Counted from the stretch's first letter, positions 47,188 through 56,781 are shown. The stretch is DNA of 64,000 nucleotides from DATFNI01 sp963787205 (GCA_963787205.1 CAWBCD010000029.1:62001-126000); one strand, 5' to 3'. The notes: generated by a model not told the origin, from the letters alone. Program-made: numbers and translations.

Positions 47188-48492
47188 TCAGTGGGAGAAG
47201 AAATCATTGGTTACCAATAGACGATCGTATTGCCGTGTTTGATCGCGGTAGTAAACGAAGACAACATATTCCTGTCTGGTGGACGCAAAGTTGGTATCAA
47301 GGCGTAAGTCATTGATCTTATTTCCTTCAACAACTGCGTATTTGTAATTGTATCTGCCTTGTTTGATTTCAACGGATCCTTTGAACAGGCCGCTTGAAGG
47401 GTCGTAATTCATGTTACTTCCCGATTGGATCGACCAGTTGTTAAACGACCCGATAAGATAAACCTGGGCATTGGGATCGATGATCTTATCGCCGTTCAGT
47501 GAAAAATGGACGCGGAGGTACTGGGCATCAGAATGATTATCGATCTGACCGAATTTGAAGAAAGGCCGGATTCCGCTGGTAGTAGAAAGACTGGGAGTAT
47601 CCGTTCTGAGAATAACGGTAGGAGGGGTCGTTTCCGGTCGATATGTTACGATTCCATACTGGGGTTGCTGAAAGGATTGAAGGTTCAAATCAAGGAAACC
47701 ATAGTTTGCGACGAACAGATTGTCTCGAGAATTATGGACATCTAAAACACCGGGTTGGGATATATCATAAATATCAGCCTTCCTGGCACGTCCCCAGAAC
47801 CGGTCCTGTGCATAGATCACATGCAGATTGAATTGGGGGAATTTTACAAAGTCAGGATAATGATAACTCGAAAAAAGTTGGTGGTATTGAAGAGATGCCG
47901 GACCTTCATTATACAGTGTTTCAACCCGCGTCGTTATTAAGTTTCTGTTCTCGGATACGAAAAAAGGGAGGGAAAAGAGCTCTTTCCCGGTATCATAATC
48001 ATAAATATGCAGCATGTAGTTTCCGCTAACCAGGAAAGTGAGCGTGTTGTTGGGAAACTCATATTTGTAATGTGTGTAGCTTGGATTCTGCACACTGCTG
48101 GCCCTTCCGTCAGTAATCTGATCCTGGCTTGCGTTACCGAGATAGTCGATGGGAAGCAAGGAACTCTGCCCCCAGTCGCGGTTGTGATGCGTGATTTTCA
48201 CGGTAAACATATGGGACTCGTTACTCATCTCATCAAAGGATAACAAAAGACGATCCCTGGAATTCAGTCTTATAACCGGTGGAGCCGAGGGATCCCCCAC
48301 TCGTTCCAGTTGGATTGACTGAATGCGGCTGGGTGGAAGTACCTGGTCAGGAACCGTTGCGATATTGCTGAAGTTCATCAGGTAGGGTGACGGTGGTTCC
48401 GTTTTTTGGGTCTCTGTTTGCTTGCTGCCGCTGCAGGCTGCGAGCAACGCAAACAGAACAAAAAGACAGATTATGGATAGCTTACCAGACAT
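47188..48492 (-). CDS. type IX secretion system plug protein (DUF5103), lipoprotein
   Basis: The 434-residue protein has a lipobox ALLAAC (Cys20) and the DUF5103 layout now known as the T9SS plug: an N-terminal beta domain (SIQLERVGDPSAPPVIRLNS, VKITHHNRDWGQSSLLP) and a C-terminal Ig/E-set module with YLIGSFNNW (around 337-345). In Bacteroidota this protein closes the SprA translocon from the periplasmic side. No other T9SS gene is in the window, and no obvious T9SS cargo. Its start overlaps dapF by 11 bases. Confidence 0.87.
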   Translation of the reverse strand: MSGKLSIICLFVLFALLAACSGSKQTETQKTEPPSPYLMNFSNIATVPDQVLPPSRIQSIQLERVGDPSAPPVIRLNSRDRLLLSFDEMSNESHMFTVKITHHNRDWGQSSLLPIDYLGNASQDQITDGRASSVQNPSYTHYKYEFPNNTLTFLVSGNYMLHIYDYDTGKELFSLPFFVSENRNLITTRVETLYNEGPASLQYHQLFSSYHYPDFVKFPQFNLHVIYAQDRFWGRARKADIYDISQPGVLDVHNSRDNLFVANYGFLDLNLQSFQQPQYGIVTYRPETTPPTVILRTDTPSLSTTSGIRPFFKFGQIDNHSDAQYLRVHFSLNGDKIIDPNAQVYLIGSFNNWSIQSGSNMNYDPSSGLFKGSVEIKQGRYNYKYAVVEGNKINDLRLDTNFASTRQEYVVFVYYRDQTRQYDRLLVTNDFFSH

Positions 48493-49303
48493 ATACTCCT
48501 TTACAAATAAATTCGGCAGGGCCGGTTAACTCAATGTGGCTGTACAGCTTCGTTTCCGGATCATATGCAAATTTTACAGATACGACGCCGCCTTTGCTAT
48601 GGATCTGGCAGGTTTGTTCCGTCGTCTGAGCCTTCTCCCCGGCATGAGCTGCGACCGCCGTTGCAATAGACCCGGTTCCACAGGCATAGGTAAAATCTTC
48701 CACGCCGCGTTCGTAAGTTCTCAGGTAAATAGATCCGGATGATTCTTTCCGGTAGATGTTTACGTTGGAGCCATCTTCATGTATGGTTGAATCATTTCTG
48801 AGCTTTCGCGCAAGATTAAATACATCATCCCCCGCTTTATCGCGTGCCTCACTTTCCGTAAGTATAATATGATTGTTACCGGGTTGGGTGAACATCCCCT
48901 CAACGTTTAGTTGGGATTTCAGAGCACTTACATGCAATGTCATCGGGAACGAAACAGTGACCAATTCACCAGAGATACGTGCGGTGTACTCGATATCATG
49001 AACCCGGAAACGGAGGTTAGCGGGGAATCCGGCTATCTTGTGAGCGAACATAGCCAGACACCTGCTTCCATTTCCGCACATTCCGGCATCACTTCCGTCA
49101 CTGTTCCGGTAGATCATGGTATAGTCAGCCTTGTCGCCTGGTGATAGTGCCAGCAAGCCATCGGCCCCGACGCCAAACCGCCGATGGCATATTTTAGGCG
49201 TGAGCGTGATCATCTCATCCATGGTAAATTGCCCACTGCGATTATCCAGGACGATAAAATCGTTGCCTGTTCCATGCATTTTATGAAATGAGACCTCGCG
49301 CAT
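48482..49303 (-). CDS. dapF: diaminopimelate epimerase
   Basis: The 273-residue enzyme converts LL- to meso-diaminopimelate for lysine and peptidoglycan. Both catalytic Cys are present, in GMCGNGSRC (Cys76) and FTYACGTGS (near 218). Length is normal. It is upstream of, and overlaps, the T9SS plug gene. Confidence 0.95.
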   Translation of the reverse strand: MREVSFHKMHGTGNDFIVLDNRSGQFTMDEMITLTPKICHRRFGVGADGLLALSPGDKADYTMIYRNSDGSDAGMCGNGSRCLAMFAHKIAGFPANLRFRVHDIEYTARISGELVTVSFPMTLHVSALKSQLNVEGMFTQPGNNHIILTESEARDKAGDDVFNLARKLRNDSTIHEDGSNVNIYRKESSGSIYLRTYERGVEDFTYACGTGSIATAVAAHAGEKAQTTEQTCQIHSKGGVVSVKFAYDPETKLYSHIELTGPAEFICKGVYVW

Positions 49304-49368
49304 TTTAGGGGATTCAGTGCTTAATTTTTGGGATAGTTCTACTATGATTTTTTACTCCAGTGCCCGGC

Positions 49369-50574
49369 TTAAGGCAGATAGGCGGGTATATGGTGCCATT
49401 GATTATCTTTTTCTACAGGCGTATTAAGTCCCCGCATCAGATACGAAAAACGAATTGCCATAACGGTGTAGATAAATCGTGATTGTACATTCTGCAGAAT
49501 CAGTTTTCTGGCCTCGGCAGTTTGTGCAATCATATCCTCCAGTCTGGCTTTCTCAAGGCTTTTGCAGAATTTTTGGATCACATCAAGCTGATCCACGTTA
49601 CTGATTGATTCTTCATTAGCACCTGCCTGGAAAAGCATGAGGTCCCGAATGAATGTCTCAAGCATATCAAGCAAAGCCAGATGGCCGTCTGAGTTCATCG
49701 CATCCGACCAATTATCAGAGATCTTTATGATTTTAAAAGGGTCTTGTGTGAAAGCAGCCCGTAAGTAATCGATGATCTCTTTGCGGTTTTGCTTCAATCG
49801 CTCTGCGTCAAAGAATCGGGCATATACATAATTACCATTTGTTGTCCGCGACAGATATCGTGCATCCTCAGGATCCTTGCCATCATGATCGATCAGAGCC
49901 TGTTCAATCTCTAGGGGCTGAAGCGGTTGCATCGGTATCGTCTGACAGCGTGAGGTGATGGTTGGAAGAAGCGAGTGAATGTGATCCGTGGTAAGGATAA
50001 ATACCAAATTTTCGGACGGTTCCTCCAACAGTTTTAGAAATGCATTGGCCGCTTCCTTACGCATTTTTTCGATATTGGTGATCACTATGATTGTTTTATG
50101 ACCCTCGTTGGGTTTCAAGTATGCCGCCGGTTTGATTTCCCCGTTGAAGTAATCAATAGCATAAAAGGCCTTCCTGTTTGTAGACGAATTATCACTATTG
50201 AGGGCAGGACGCAGACCAAAGTCGACCATCTCGTACGGATCACCCGCCAAAAGTGCTACACGGTCAGTAAGCTCGCTACGACTCACGCCGGTCGGAAGCG
50301 GGATAAACAGGTGGATATCGGGATGGGTAAACCATGACGATTTTTTGGAAAAGGTGAGTTCTCCAAGTCCGGTCAGATTACTGATCCCGTTGATCACCTC
50401 TGCAAAGGCAAGTCCAATTGCTTTCTTGCCGATTCCCGGAGGGCCAGAAAACAAGTAGGCGTGGCTGAGCCGACCCGAGTTCAGGATCTTGAGGAGGTGC
50501 TCCCGGGCCATCTTCTGACCGACAACCCTTCGTCCTCCGATATCGAGATTATCAGGATACATAACCGAAGTCAT
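49369..50574 (-). CDS. holB: DNA polymerase III subunit delta-prime
   Basis: This clamp-loader subunit has VVGQKMAREHL and YLFSGPPGIGKKAIGLAFAEVI (Walker A) near the N-terminus, and KMRKEAANAFLKLLEEPSENLVFILTT..SRCQ (around 185-220) as the SRC-motif region. ATG 50574 is preferred over 50586 as it makes the TAATG overlap with ccmB. The protein is about 401 residues, long for delta-prime but usual in Bacteroidota. It loads the sliding clamp during replication. Confidence 0.9.
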   Translation of the reverse strand: MTSVMYPDNLDIGGRRVVGQKMAREHLLKILNSGRLSHAYLFSGPPGIGKKAIGLAFAEVINGISNLTGLGELTFSKKSSWFTHPDIHLFIPLPTGVSRSELTDRVALLAGDPYEMVDFGLRPALNSDNSSTNRKAFYAIDYFNGEIKPAAYLKPNEGHKTIIVITNIEKMRKEAANAFLKLLEEPSENLVFILTTDHIHSLLPTITSRCQTIPMQPLQPLEIEQALIDHDGKDPEDARYLSRTTNGNYVYARFFDAERLKQNRKEIIDYLRAAFTQDPFKIIKISDNWSDAMNSDGHLALLDMLETFIRDLMLFQAGANEESISNVDQLDVIQKFCKSLEKARLEDMIAQTAEARKLILQNVQSRFIYTVMAIRFSYLMRGLNTPVEKDNQWHHIPAYLP

Positions 50575-51242
50575 TAATCTTCCCAAATATATTCAAATAA
50601 TAAAATTGCCGCAGTGATAGTAACACCAGAGAATCCGATTAGGGCAACTACATCGTTCCATACACCCGGCAGCCGACCGTCAACGAGTGCGCCTTTGGTG
50701 GTCCTGACCAGCAATAGATCAAGAGGAATTAGCAGGGGCATGCTCAGGACCGAGAAGATGGCGCCTTTATGAGCGGCTTGAGAGACGAGGGCGGCCAACA
50801 TGGTTGAAATTCCGGCAAGACCCAATGTGCCCAGCACCAAACTGATTGCCAGCAAAAAAAAGTCCTGGATTGTTATGTCCAGGAAAAAGAGATAAGCCGC
50901 CATTGTGACGACAGAAACAAGTAGTGTAAATAAAAAATTGTAAAAAAGCTTTCCCAGGAGAACTGCCTGAGGATTAGCATTGAGGCGTAGCAGGTCGAAA
51001 GTCTGCCGGTCCGTTTCCTGTACAAATGACCGGCTTAGACTCGATAATGACGCAAAAAGGATGACGATCCAAACTAAACCGCTGCGTGGCGTCGGGGGGA
51101 GTACCTGGGCCTTCAGAGAGAAAAGAATAAGCAACATAGAGGAACCCACAAATGCCAAAACCGTGTTTATGGCATATCGTGACCGTGCCTCGAGAGTCAT
51201 GTCTTTTTGAAATACTGCGATAATTCCGTTAAGAAGTTTCAA
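50574..51242 (-). CDS. ccmB: haem exporter permease CcmB
   Basis: The protein has six membrane helices and CcmB-type segments (LFASLSSLSRSFVQETDRQTFDLLRL around residues 60-85). CcmB belongs to the ABC transporter with CcmA/C/D used in cytochrome c maturation. None of those is next to it. The start is uncertain: the open frame can begin at TTG 51320, TTG 51242 or ATG 51200. I prefer 51242, which gives LLNGIIAVFQKDMTLE before the first helix, a normal CcmB N-terminus. Confidence 0.8.
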   Translation of the reverse strand: MKLLNGIIAVFQKDMTLEARSRYAINTVLAFVGSSMLLILFSLKAQVLPPTPRSGLVWIVILFASLSSLSRSFVQETDRQTFDLLRLNANPQAVLLGKLFYNFLFTLLVSVVTMAAYLFFLDITIQDFFLLAISLVLGTLGLAGISTMLAALVSQAAHKGAIFSVLSMPLLIPLDLLLVRTTKGALVDGRLPGVWNDVVALIGFSGVTITAAILLFEYIWED

Positions 51243-51342
51243 CGCTTTTATAGTTAGCCGTCTTACGATAAAAACCGTTCGATGGCAAAGTGGCAGTTTC
51301 CGGTTGGCTGAAATTAACAATTAACAGTGAACAATGATGCAT

Positions 51343-51375
51343 TAGTATTGAGACAAGAGTATTGAGTAATGAGAT
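51343..51375 (-). repeat. ATCTCAnTACTCA intergenic repeat, copy 1
   Basis: On the minus strand this 33-base unit begins ATCTCATTACTCAATACTC. It matches the copy at 51476-51508 in 27 of 33 positions, on the opposite strand, 100 bases away. Confidence 0.75.
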
Positions 51376-51475
51376 TGTAGAACCGGATGCTAAATTATCG
51401 AGTCGCTATAATTTTCAAAACCGATGCCAGAACAGTGAATGAATCCATTTGAGGCAACATCGCGTTAACAAAAAG

Positions 51476-51508
51476 ATCTCAATACTCAATACTCAGTGCT
51501 CACGACTA
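51476..51508 (+). repeat. ATCTCAnTACTCA intergenic repeat, copy 2
   Basis: Begins ATCTCAATACTCAATACTC on the plus strand. With copy 1 it forms a long imperfect inverted repeat between ccmB and the EIIA gene. Confidence 0.75.
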
Positions 51509-51606
51509 AATCTTATATTGATGTTTCGTTTGTGTTCGTTCTTAATTGATCAGTATATTCGGACGTTATTCTTACAGCGATAGGCATTTTGTTAGGCGAA
51601 TTTCTT

Positions 51607-52077
51607 ATGAAAATCTGCAAATTACTAGATCAGGAAAATGTTTTGTGCCAGTTGGAGGCATCCAACAAAACCGATGTAATAGACAAACTCATCGGCACGC
51701 TGGGTGAAAAAATAGACCCCAAAATGCTGGAGAATGTGCGAAAGGCAGTTTTTGAACGAGAGCGGATCATGTCTACCGGAGTAGGGAAAGGCTTGGCGAT
51801 ACCACATGGAAAATGTACGGGACTCGATCGCAATTATGCTTCATTCGCTCTTTTAAAGGAGCCCGTTAATTTCGATTCGATCGATGATCAGCCGGTAAGC
51901 CTCATTTTTTTGTTAGTGGGACCGGAATCACATAACAGCACGCACATTAAAATGCTAAGCCGTATTTCGAGGCTGATGAACAACAGTGGGTTCCGCGACC
52001 GGTTACTTAATGCACATTCCGCCAACGAAATTATTGAAGCTTTCAATCAGGAAGAAGCTCAGTATTTTGAGATTTAA
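51607..52077 (+). CDS. ptsN: PTS EIIA-Ntr-like protein
   Basis: This 156-residue PTS EIIA (mannitol/fructose/Ntr) domain has the phosphorylatable His in GLAIPHGK (His67) and the fold from STGVGKG to VGPESHNSTHIKMLS. ATG 51607 (MKICKLLD) is preferred to the in-frame TTG at 51589. EIIA-Ntr proteins usually regulate rather than transport, and in other bacteria control potassium uptake. No EI, HPr or sugar permease is in the window. It is followed by a PII-like gene after 14 bases. Confidence 0.88.
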   Translation: MKICKLLDQENVLCQLEASNKTDVIDKLIGTLGEKIDPKMLENVRKAVFERERIMSTGVGKGLAIPHGKCTGLDRNYASFALLKEPVNFDSIDDQPVSLIFLLVGPESHNSTHIKMLSRISRLMNNSGFRDRLLNAHSANEIIEAFNQEEAQYFEI

Positions 52078-52091
52078 CCATTTCTACATTA

Positions 52092-52436
52092 TTGCGGCTG
52101 CTATTCTACATACTCAACAACCCGGAGCTGCTCGACGAGGTACTCGAGGTGTTTCTGGAGATGGGGCTCAAAGGAGCTACCGTGGTGGACTCTGTGGGTA
52201 TGGGACGCATTCTCGCACAGGATGTACCCATTTTTGCCGGATTGCGTCTTTTTCTGCCGAGTAGCACTCCCGGGAATAAAACGATCCTCACTCTGGTGCC
52301 TGAAGATATTGTAGACGAGTTGATTAAGGAGATCGAACGTGTGTGTGATGCCCCCTTGGACCAGCCGGGAACTGGGATTGCATTTACGGTACCGGTTGAT
52401 AAAGTATACGGTCTCGCAACACTAGATCTGGAATAA
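52092..52436 (+). CDS. PII-like signalling protein
   Basis: The 114-residue product follows the PII fold: a first strand (LLFYIL), KLDEVLEAL-like helix (ELLDEVLEVFLEMGLKGATVVDSVGMGRIL), and a last strand GIAFTVPVDKVYGLATL. The T-loop is short and lacks the classical uridylylation Tyr. PII-like proteins sense nucleotides or metabolites and bind transporters. The start is TTG at 52092; no ATG fits. It lies between an EIIA gene and (after folD) two antiporters, which it may regulate. Confidence 0.75.
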   Translation: MRLLFYILNNPELLDEVLEVFLEMGLKGATVVDSVGMGRILAQDVPIFAGLRLFLPSSTPGNKTILTLVPEDIVDELIKEIERVCDAPLDQPGTGIAFTVPVDKVYGLATLDLE

Positions 52437-52499
52437 TAAATTATGGAAACCTTAAGTACTCCATAGTCCTAACTTTAAGTACTACAAATTTTATCCCGT

Positions 52500-53396
52500 A
52501 TGTCCGCAAGTATAATAGATGGCCGTAAAGTGGCGGCACTGGTTCGCGAGAGTGTGAAGAAGGATGTGGATCACTGGATTGGGGAAGGGAACCGAGCCCC
52601 CAAACTGCAGGTCATCCTTGTTGGGGAAAACCCAGCATCCGGGACCTATGTTTCTGCTAAGACAAAAGCTTGTCTTGAGGTCGGTATAGATTCCGATACT
52701 CTCAGATTGCCGGATACTATATCGGAAAAAGAGCTTCGCAGTATTATTCGAAAGTTTAACCATGACCACGGTGTAGATGGAATCTTAGTGCAGTTACCGC
52801 TTCCGCCACACATACCCGAGCTTGCAGTCATAGAAGCGATCGATCATCGAAAAGATGTGGATGGATTTCATCCGATGAATATGGGGCGTCTGGCAGTGGG
52901 TCAACCTGCATTCAGGTCGTGTACACCGGCCGGTATCGAAGAATTACTCAGCTATTACAGCATTCCCACAAAAGGGAAACATGCCGTTGTTGTCGGAGCA
53001 AGCAATATCGTTGGCACTCCCATGGCGCTCATGCTTTCACGAGAGAAAGATACTGACACGGGTAAAGCGACAACCACCATTTGTCATCGTTATACAAGAG
53101 ATCTCACCAAATATACCATCGATGCAGATATTCTGGTTGTGGCAGTCGGATCACCCGGTGCCATAACAGGACAGATGGTAAAAGACGGTGTCGTTGTCAT
53201 TGATGTCGGTATAAATCGGGTTGCCGATAACCGCAAGGAAAAAGGGTATTCGCTCGTCGGCGACTGTGAGTTTGAAACCGTATCAGAGAAAGCAAGCTGG
53301 ATCACGCCGGTTCCCGGAGGCGTTGGGCCAATGACGGTAGCCATGTTGATGAAGAACACGCTTCTGGCAGCAAAACAATCGATATATCCGGAATAA
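52500..53396 (+). CDS. folD: bifunctional methylenetetrahydrofolate dehydrogenase/cyclohydrolase
   Basis: The 298-residue NADP enzyme of one-carbon metabolism has the substrate Lys and VGENPASGTYVSAKTKAC (around 39-56), DGILVQLPLPPHI (around 95-107), the Rossmann VVGASNIVGTPMALML (around 163-178) and the C-terminal PGGVGPMTVAMLMKNT. It is a normal FolD. It is 63 bases after the PII-like gene. Confidence 0.96.
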   Translation: MSASIIDGRKVAALVRESVKKDVDHWIGEGNRAPKLQVILVGENPASGTYVSAKTKACLEVGIDSDTLRLPDTISEKELRSIIRKFNHDHGVDGILVQLPLPPHIPELAVIEAIDHRKDVDGFHPMNMGRLAVGQPAFRSCTPAGIEELLSYYSIPTKGKHAVVVGASNIVGTPMALMLSREKDTDTGKATTTICHRYTRDLTKYTIDADILVVAVGSPGAITGQMVKDGVVVIDVGINRVADNRKEKGYSLVGDCEFETVSEKASWITPVPGGVGPMTVAMLMKNTLLAAKQSIYPE

Positions 53397-53631
53397 CGGA
53401 ACCCTTTTCCCGGTCTATCGATTTTATTACTTCCTTCCGCCTTTGCTTTGTTGCATATCTATCCTTGCGATGCAGGGTTTCAAAATTTTTGGGTATATCC
53501 ATAGGTTTTATCCTTTGAATTTCCTTTTTTATTGGTATGTAAGAGGATGAGGATTTAATTGTCATCTTTTTTTAGAGCAATTCTGGCATTAAAACAGGAC
53601 CATATCCACCTAAAAACAATGAAGCCGGATT

Positions 53632-54804
53632 ATGAAGACTTCGCTACTTATAGGATTGGCCCTTATAGCTCTGCTGGTGTTTCTGGTACATTATCTGATC
53701 CGGCAAACCCGCAGTAATTCCATATATAGGCAGTTATGGTTCAGCACCGCGATTTTTATCTTTGTAGGGATATTGATCGGTCCATCAGGAACGCATCTGC
53801 TTGACATCAAAGATATTGACTCCCTCTCACCGCTCACGGATATACTATTGGGCTGGATTGGCTGGCTCATCGGCATAGAATGGTCGAGAAAGCTGTTCTC
53901 ATTGATCCCGGTCAAGTACTGGCTCATAGGTACTATGGAGAACATCCTGAGTATTGTTTTGGTTATGGCGGCTTTCGGTGGCCTGACCTTTCTGCTCAAA
54001 GGGTGGTTTTCAGAACCGTTGTTGCCGGAGTTCCTTTTTTTAGTGGGTCTTTGTGCTTCTGTCACATCACCCCGTTCCATCATTACGCTCACTCATCGAT
54101 TCTCATTGCCGCGGGAAGTGGCCCGCAATTTCGCCGTTATTGCCCATCTTGGAAATCTTGTAGCTATTTTTTTTACGTATATACTGATTAGTTTTCTTGG
54201 CAGTGAGCATCAGGGGGTATTCAGATTACTTCCAATTATTATTGTCCTTGTGTTGGGAGTTCTCGAAGCACTGGTGATGAATTGGCTCTTTGTCTATCGG
54301 CGTGACACCCCGGAGTCGATGCTCATGGTCGTTGGTATCGTCACTTTTTTTGCCGGTGCTGCCGCTGTACTGCAAGTGCCTCCGTTTCTGGCCGCATTGC
54401 TCGGAGGCGGTTTCTTTGCTCTTAATTTCCCCAAACGTCAGCATCAGCTCATGACTGTTCTGCAATCCAGTGAGAGGCCCATATATCTGCTGTTTGTTAC
54501 GATGGCTGCCATTCTAATACCTGTGAAGGAGCCTGCATTATACCTCTTTTTGTTGGCCTTTATCGTAATTCGTCTGGCCGCAAAATTCATTTCTGGCATT
54601 ACAGTAAAAAGAACGAATAAAAAGCTTCAGCAGTGGTGGAGAACGGGTCTTTTTCTTCCACAAGGAGCTTTGGCGGTTGCGATAGCTTTGAGCGCCTACC
54701 AGCTTAATCCCGGATACTGGTATGGCATACTGGTCGCTGTTGTCGTTCTTGGACTTCTGATTAACGAATTGCTGGGATATACATTGATTAAATCAGGGAG
54801 ATAG
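53632..54804 (+). CDS. cation:proton antiporter (CPA superfamily)
   Basis: The 390-residue membrane protein has about 11-12 helices, with GILIGPSGTHLL near the N-terminus and a conserved-like SVTSPRSIITLTHRF (around 144-158) in place of the paired acidic ND/DD of Na/H exchangers, so its ion coupling is uncertain. It is five bases upstream of a second antiporter, so the two may form a heteromer or an operon. Confidence 0.82.
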   Translation: MKTSLLIGLALIALLVFLVHYLIRQTRSNSIYRQLWFSTAIFIFVGILIGPSGTHLLDIKDIDSLSPLTDILLGWIGWLIGIEWSRKLFSLIPVKYWLIGTMENILSIVLVMAAFGGLTFLLKGWFSEPLLPEFLFLVGLCASVTSPRSIITLTHRFSLPREVARNFAVIAHLGNLVAIFFTYILISFLGSEHQGVFRLLPIIIVLVLGVLEALVMNWLFVYRRDTPESMLMVVGIVTFFAGAAAVLQVPPFLAALLGGGFFALNFPKRQHQLMTVLQSSERPIYLLFVTMAAILIPVKEPALYLFLLAFIVIRLAAKFISGITVKRTNKKLQQWWRTGLFLPQGALAVAIALSAYQLNPGYWYGILVAVVVLGLLINELLGYTLIKSGR

Positions 54805-54808
54805 GGAA

Positions 54809-56158
54809 ATGGCTCAGCAAACGAAAACAATGAATGGACGCACGATACTTCAGCACAGTTTGGCAATAGCCGTGCTTACCGGGGTATTGTATGTTATTCG
54901 TTACCACCTGTTGGGCAGCGAATTCATCGGGCGCTCGTATGCTGAGACCACGCTGTTGCTTGGTTTTGTTTTGATTGTAGCCTATATGGCCGGGATTATT
55001 TCAGCTCATTTTGGATTGCCCCGCATCACCGGATACCTGTTTTCCGGGATTTTGTTCGGTCCCTCGATTCTCGGTTTTGCAACCCATGAAACCGTAAATC
55101 AGTTGAAAGTTATTGATGGGATGGCTGTGGCATTGATAGCCCTGACAGCTGGCGGTGAGATAAAACTGGAGGAGTTGAAACACATCCGAAAACCATTGAC
55201 ATGGATTGTTTCTGCAACGATGCTGTTTAGCTTTCTCGGAGTTACTGCACTTGTGCTGATTATAAGCCGGTGGCTCCCTTTTCTCTCAGGGCCCGGTAAT
55301 ATTGAACAATGGACTGCCGTGGCAATTCTTCTCGGAACCATTGCCATGGCATCATCCCCAACGGTTGTCATAGCTGTGATCAGCGAAACAAAAGCAAAAG
55401 GTGAGGTAAGTGAATTAATACTGGGGACGACTGTTCTGAAAGATATGGCGGTGGTCATACTTTTTGCCATTGCCCTTTCCATCGCACTGATCTTCAACAA
55501 CCCGGGTTCTACGTTTGATGTAATGAAAATCGTGGGTGCCATTGGTGAGGTCATCCTGTCGCTGCTGATAGGTTTGTTGCTCGGGTGGCTGTTGGGATTG
55601 TATATCAATAAAGTAGGACGGGAGATGGTCCTGGTTGTTCTTGGATTATGTCTTCTGGTAGCCGAGATTGGATTGAACTATCATCTCGAACCACTTTCTA
55701 TATGTCTGGCAGCCGGTTTCTATATTGAAAATTTTTCAGGCACGAAAGGTGATGTCTTCATTTCAGCAGTTAAGAAACTGTCCCTGCCGGTGTTTGCCCT
55801 CTTCTTCTGCGTCATAGGTCTTGAACTCGATCTCAGAAGTCTGGCATCAATCTGGGTCATAACCTTGGTTTTGGTCGCCACGAGAGGGGCAATGGTCTGG
55901 CTGGGCACGATAGCCGGTTCACGAATGGGGAATGCCGGATCTTTTATGAAGAGCTACGGCTGGCTGGGGTTCATCTCACAGGCGGGAGTGTCACTTGGAT
56001 TGGCTGTGACCATCGGGCGAACTTTCCCTGGCTGGGGCGGGCAACTCGAAACCCTGATCATATCCATGGTGACCGTGCACGAAATCATCGGTCCGATTAT
56101 GCTGAAATTTGCCCTTGATAAATCAGGAGAGACTAAAACAGTGATCAGTAAACAGTAA
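54809..56158 (+). CDS. cation:proton antiporter (CPA2/KefB-like)
   Basis: The 449-residue protein has 12 helices and CPA2 character (FSGILFGPSILGF, TAGGEIKLEEL, SSPTVVIAVISETKAKG around 185-201). No RCK/TrkA-N domain follows, unlike KefB. The C-terminus (TKTVISKQ) runs into a CAGTnAACAGT-type repeat. It forms a pair with the antiporter above. Confidence 0.85.
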   Translation: MAQQTKTMNGRTILQHSLAIAVLTGVLYVIRYHLLGSEFIGRSYAETTLLLGFVLIVAYMAGIISAHFGLPRITGYLFSGILFGPSILGFATHETVNQLKVIDGMAVALIALTAGGEIKLEELKHIRKPLTWIVSATMLFSFLGVTALVLIISRWLPFLSGPGNIEQWTAVAILLGTIAMASSPTVVIAVISETKAKGEVSELILGTTVLKDMAVVILFAIALSIALIFNNPGSTFDVMKIVGAIGEVILSLLIGLLLGWLLGLYINKVGREMVLVVLGLCLLVAEIGLNYHLEPLSICLAAGFYIENFSGTKGDVFISAVKKLSLPVFALFFCVIGLELDLRSLASIWVITLVLVATRGAMVWLGTIAGSRMGNAGSFMKSYGWLGFISQAGVSLGLAVTIGRTFPGWGGQLETLIISMVTVHEIIGPIMLKFALDKSGETKTVISKQ

Positions 56159-56207
56159 ACAGTGTCAATTACGACAAAGAGTGCCACTCAAGGGAACAAT
56201 ATGTGGT

Positions 56208-56239
56208 ATCTCAATACTCATGACTCACTACTCATGACT
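56208..56239 (+). repeat. ATCTCAnTACTCA intergenic repeat, copy 3
   Basis: ATCTCAATACTCATGACTC is followed by further ACTACTCATGACT. It lies between the second antiporter and the 113-residue gene. Confidence 0.75.
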
Positions 56240-56327
56240 TTTTTAATTATTTTTTACAGGGTGACATAATGTTGTCACTCACTCTGTTTTTCTTTGGAAT
56301 AAATGATTAACCAAAAGGAAACAGACG

Positions 56328-56669
56328 ATGAATACTGCACGCAAACTCTACCAACAAGAAGAATTCGGAACACGGGCATTAACCGTCGTTGAAACTTCAA
56401 ATGAAGAAGTTCGCGAAAACCCGGTTGATGAGAACCCACGTTTAAATGAAATTTATGAAGCTCTTGGTTGGGGAGATCTTCCATACAAGCTGAAATTCGT
56501 AATCGCTTCAGATGTCGTCGGATATTACGATGAACTCATGGGACTTTACAGCACCTGTGATCCTGGTGTCATTGCAAGGCGCAAAAGAGTTACTTACTGG
56601 ATCGAAAATTACCGTAATCATATTGCATCGCTGGAAACAACACTTGATGCGCTTCGAATTAATCAATGA
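56328..56669 (+). CDS. hypothetical protein, 113 residues
   Basis: A good AAAAGGAAA site precedes the ATG. The product is soluble and helical, with LNEIYEALGWGDLPYKLKFVIASDVVGYYDEL in the middle and a charged C-terminus. No family is recognised. It stands alone between repeats 3 and 4 of the ATCTCA family. Confidence 0.72.
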   Translation: MNTARKLYQQEEFGTRALTVVETSNEEVRENPVDENPRLNEIYEALGWGDLPYKLKFVIASDVVGYYDELMGLYSTCDPGVIARRKRVTYWIENYRNHIASLETTLDALRINQ

Positions 56670-56781
56670 ACAATTAATAATGGGTAATTAGTAATTATCA
56701 GTGACGAAGATTTGCGGTTGATTTGTCGCTGATCCCTGATTGGGAATCATTGGAATAAGGTTCTGAAATCTTGGTTCTTAT

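Noticed and set aside
53302..53565. Frame opposite the folD end into the spacer
   Set aside because: Overlaps folD coding sequence and shows no motif.
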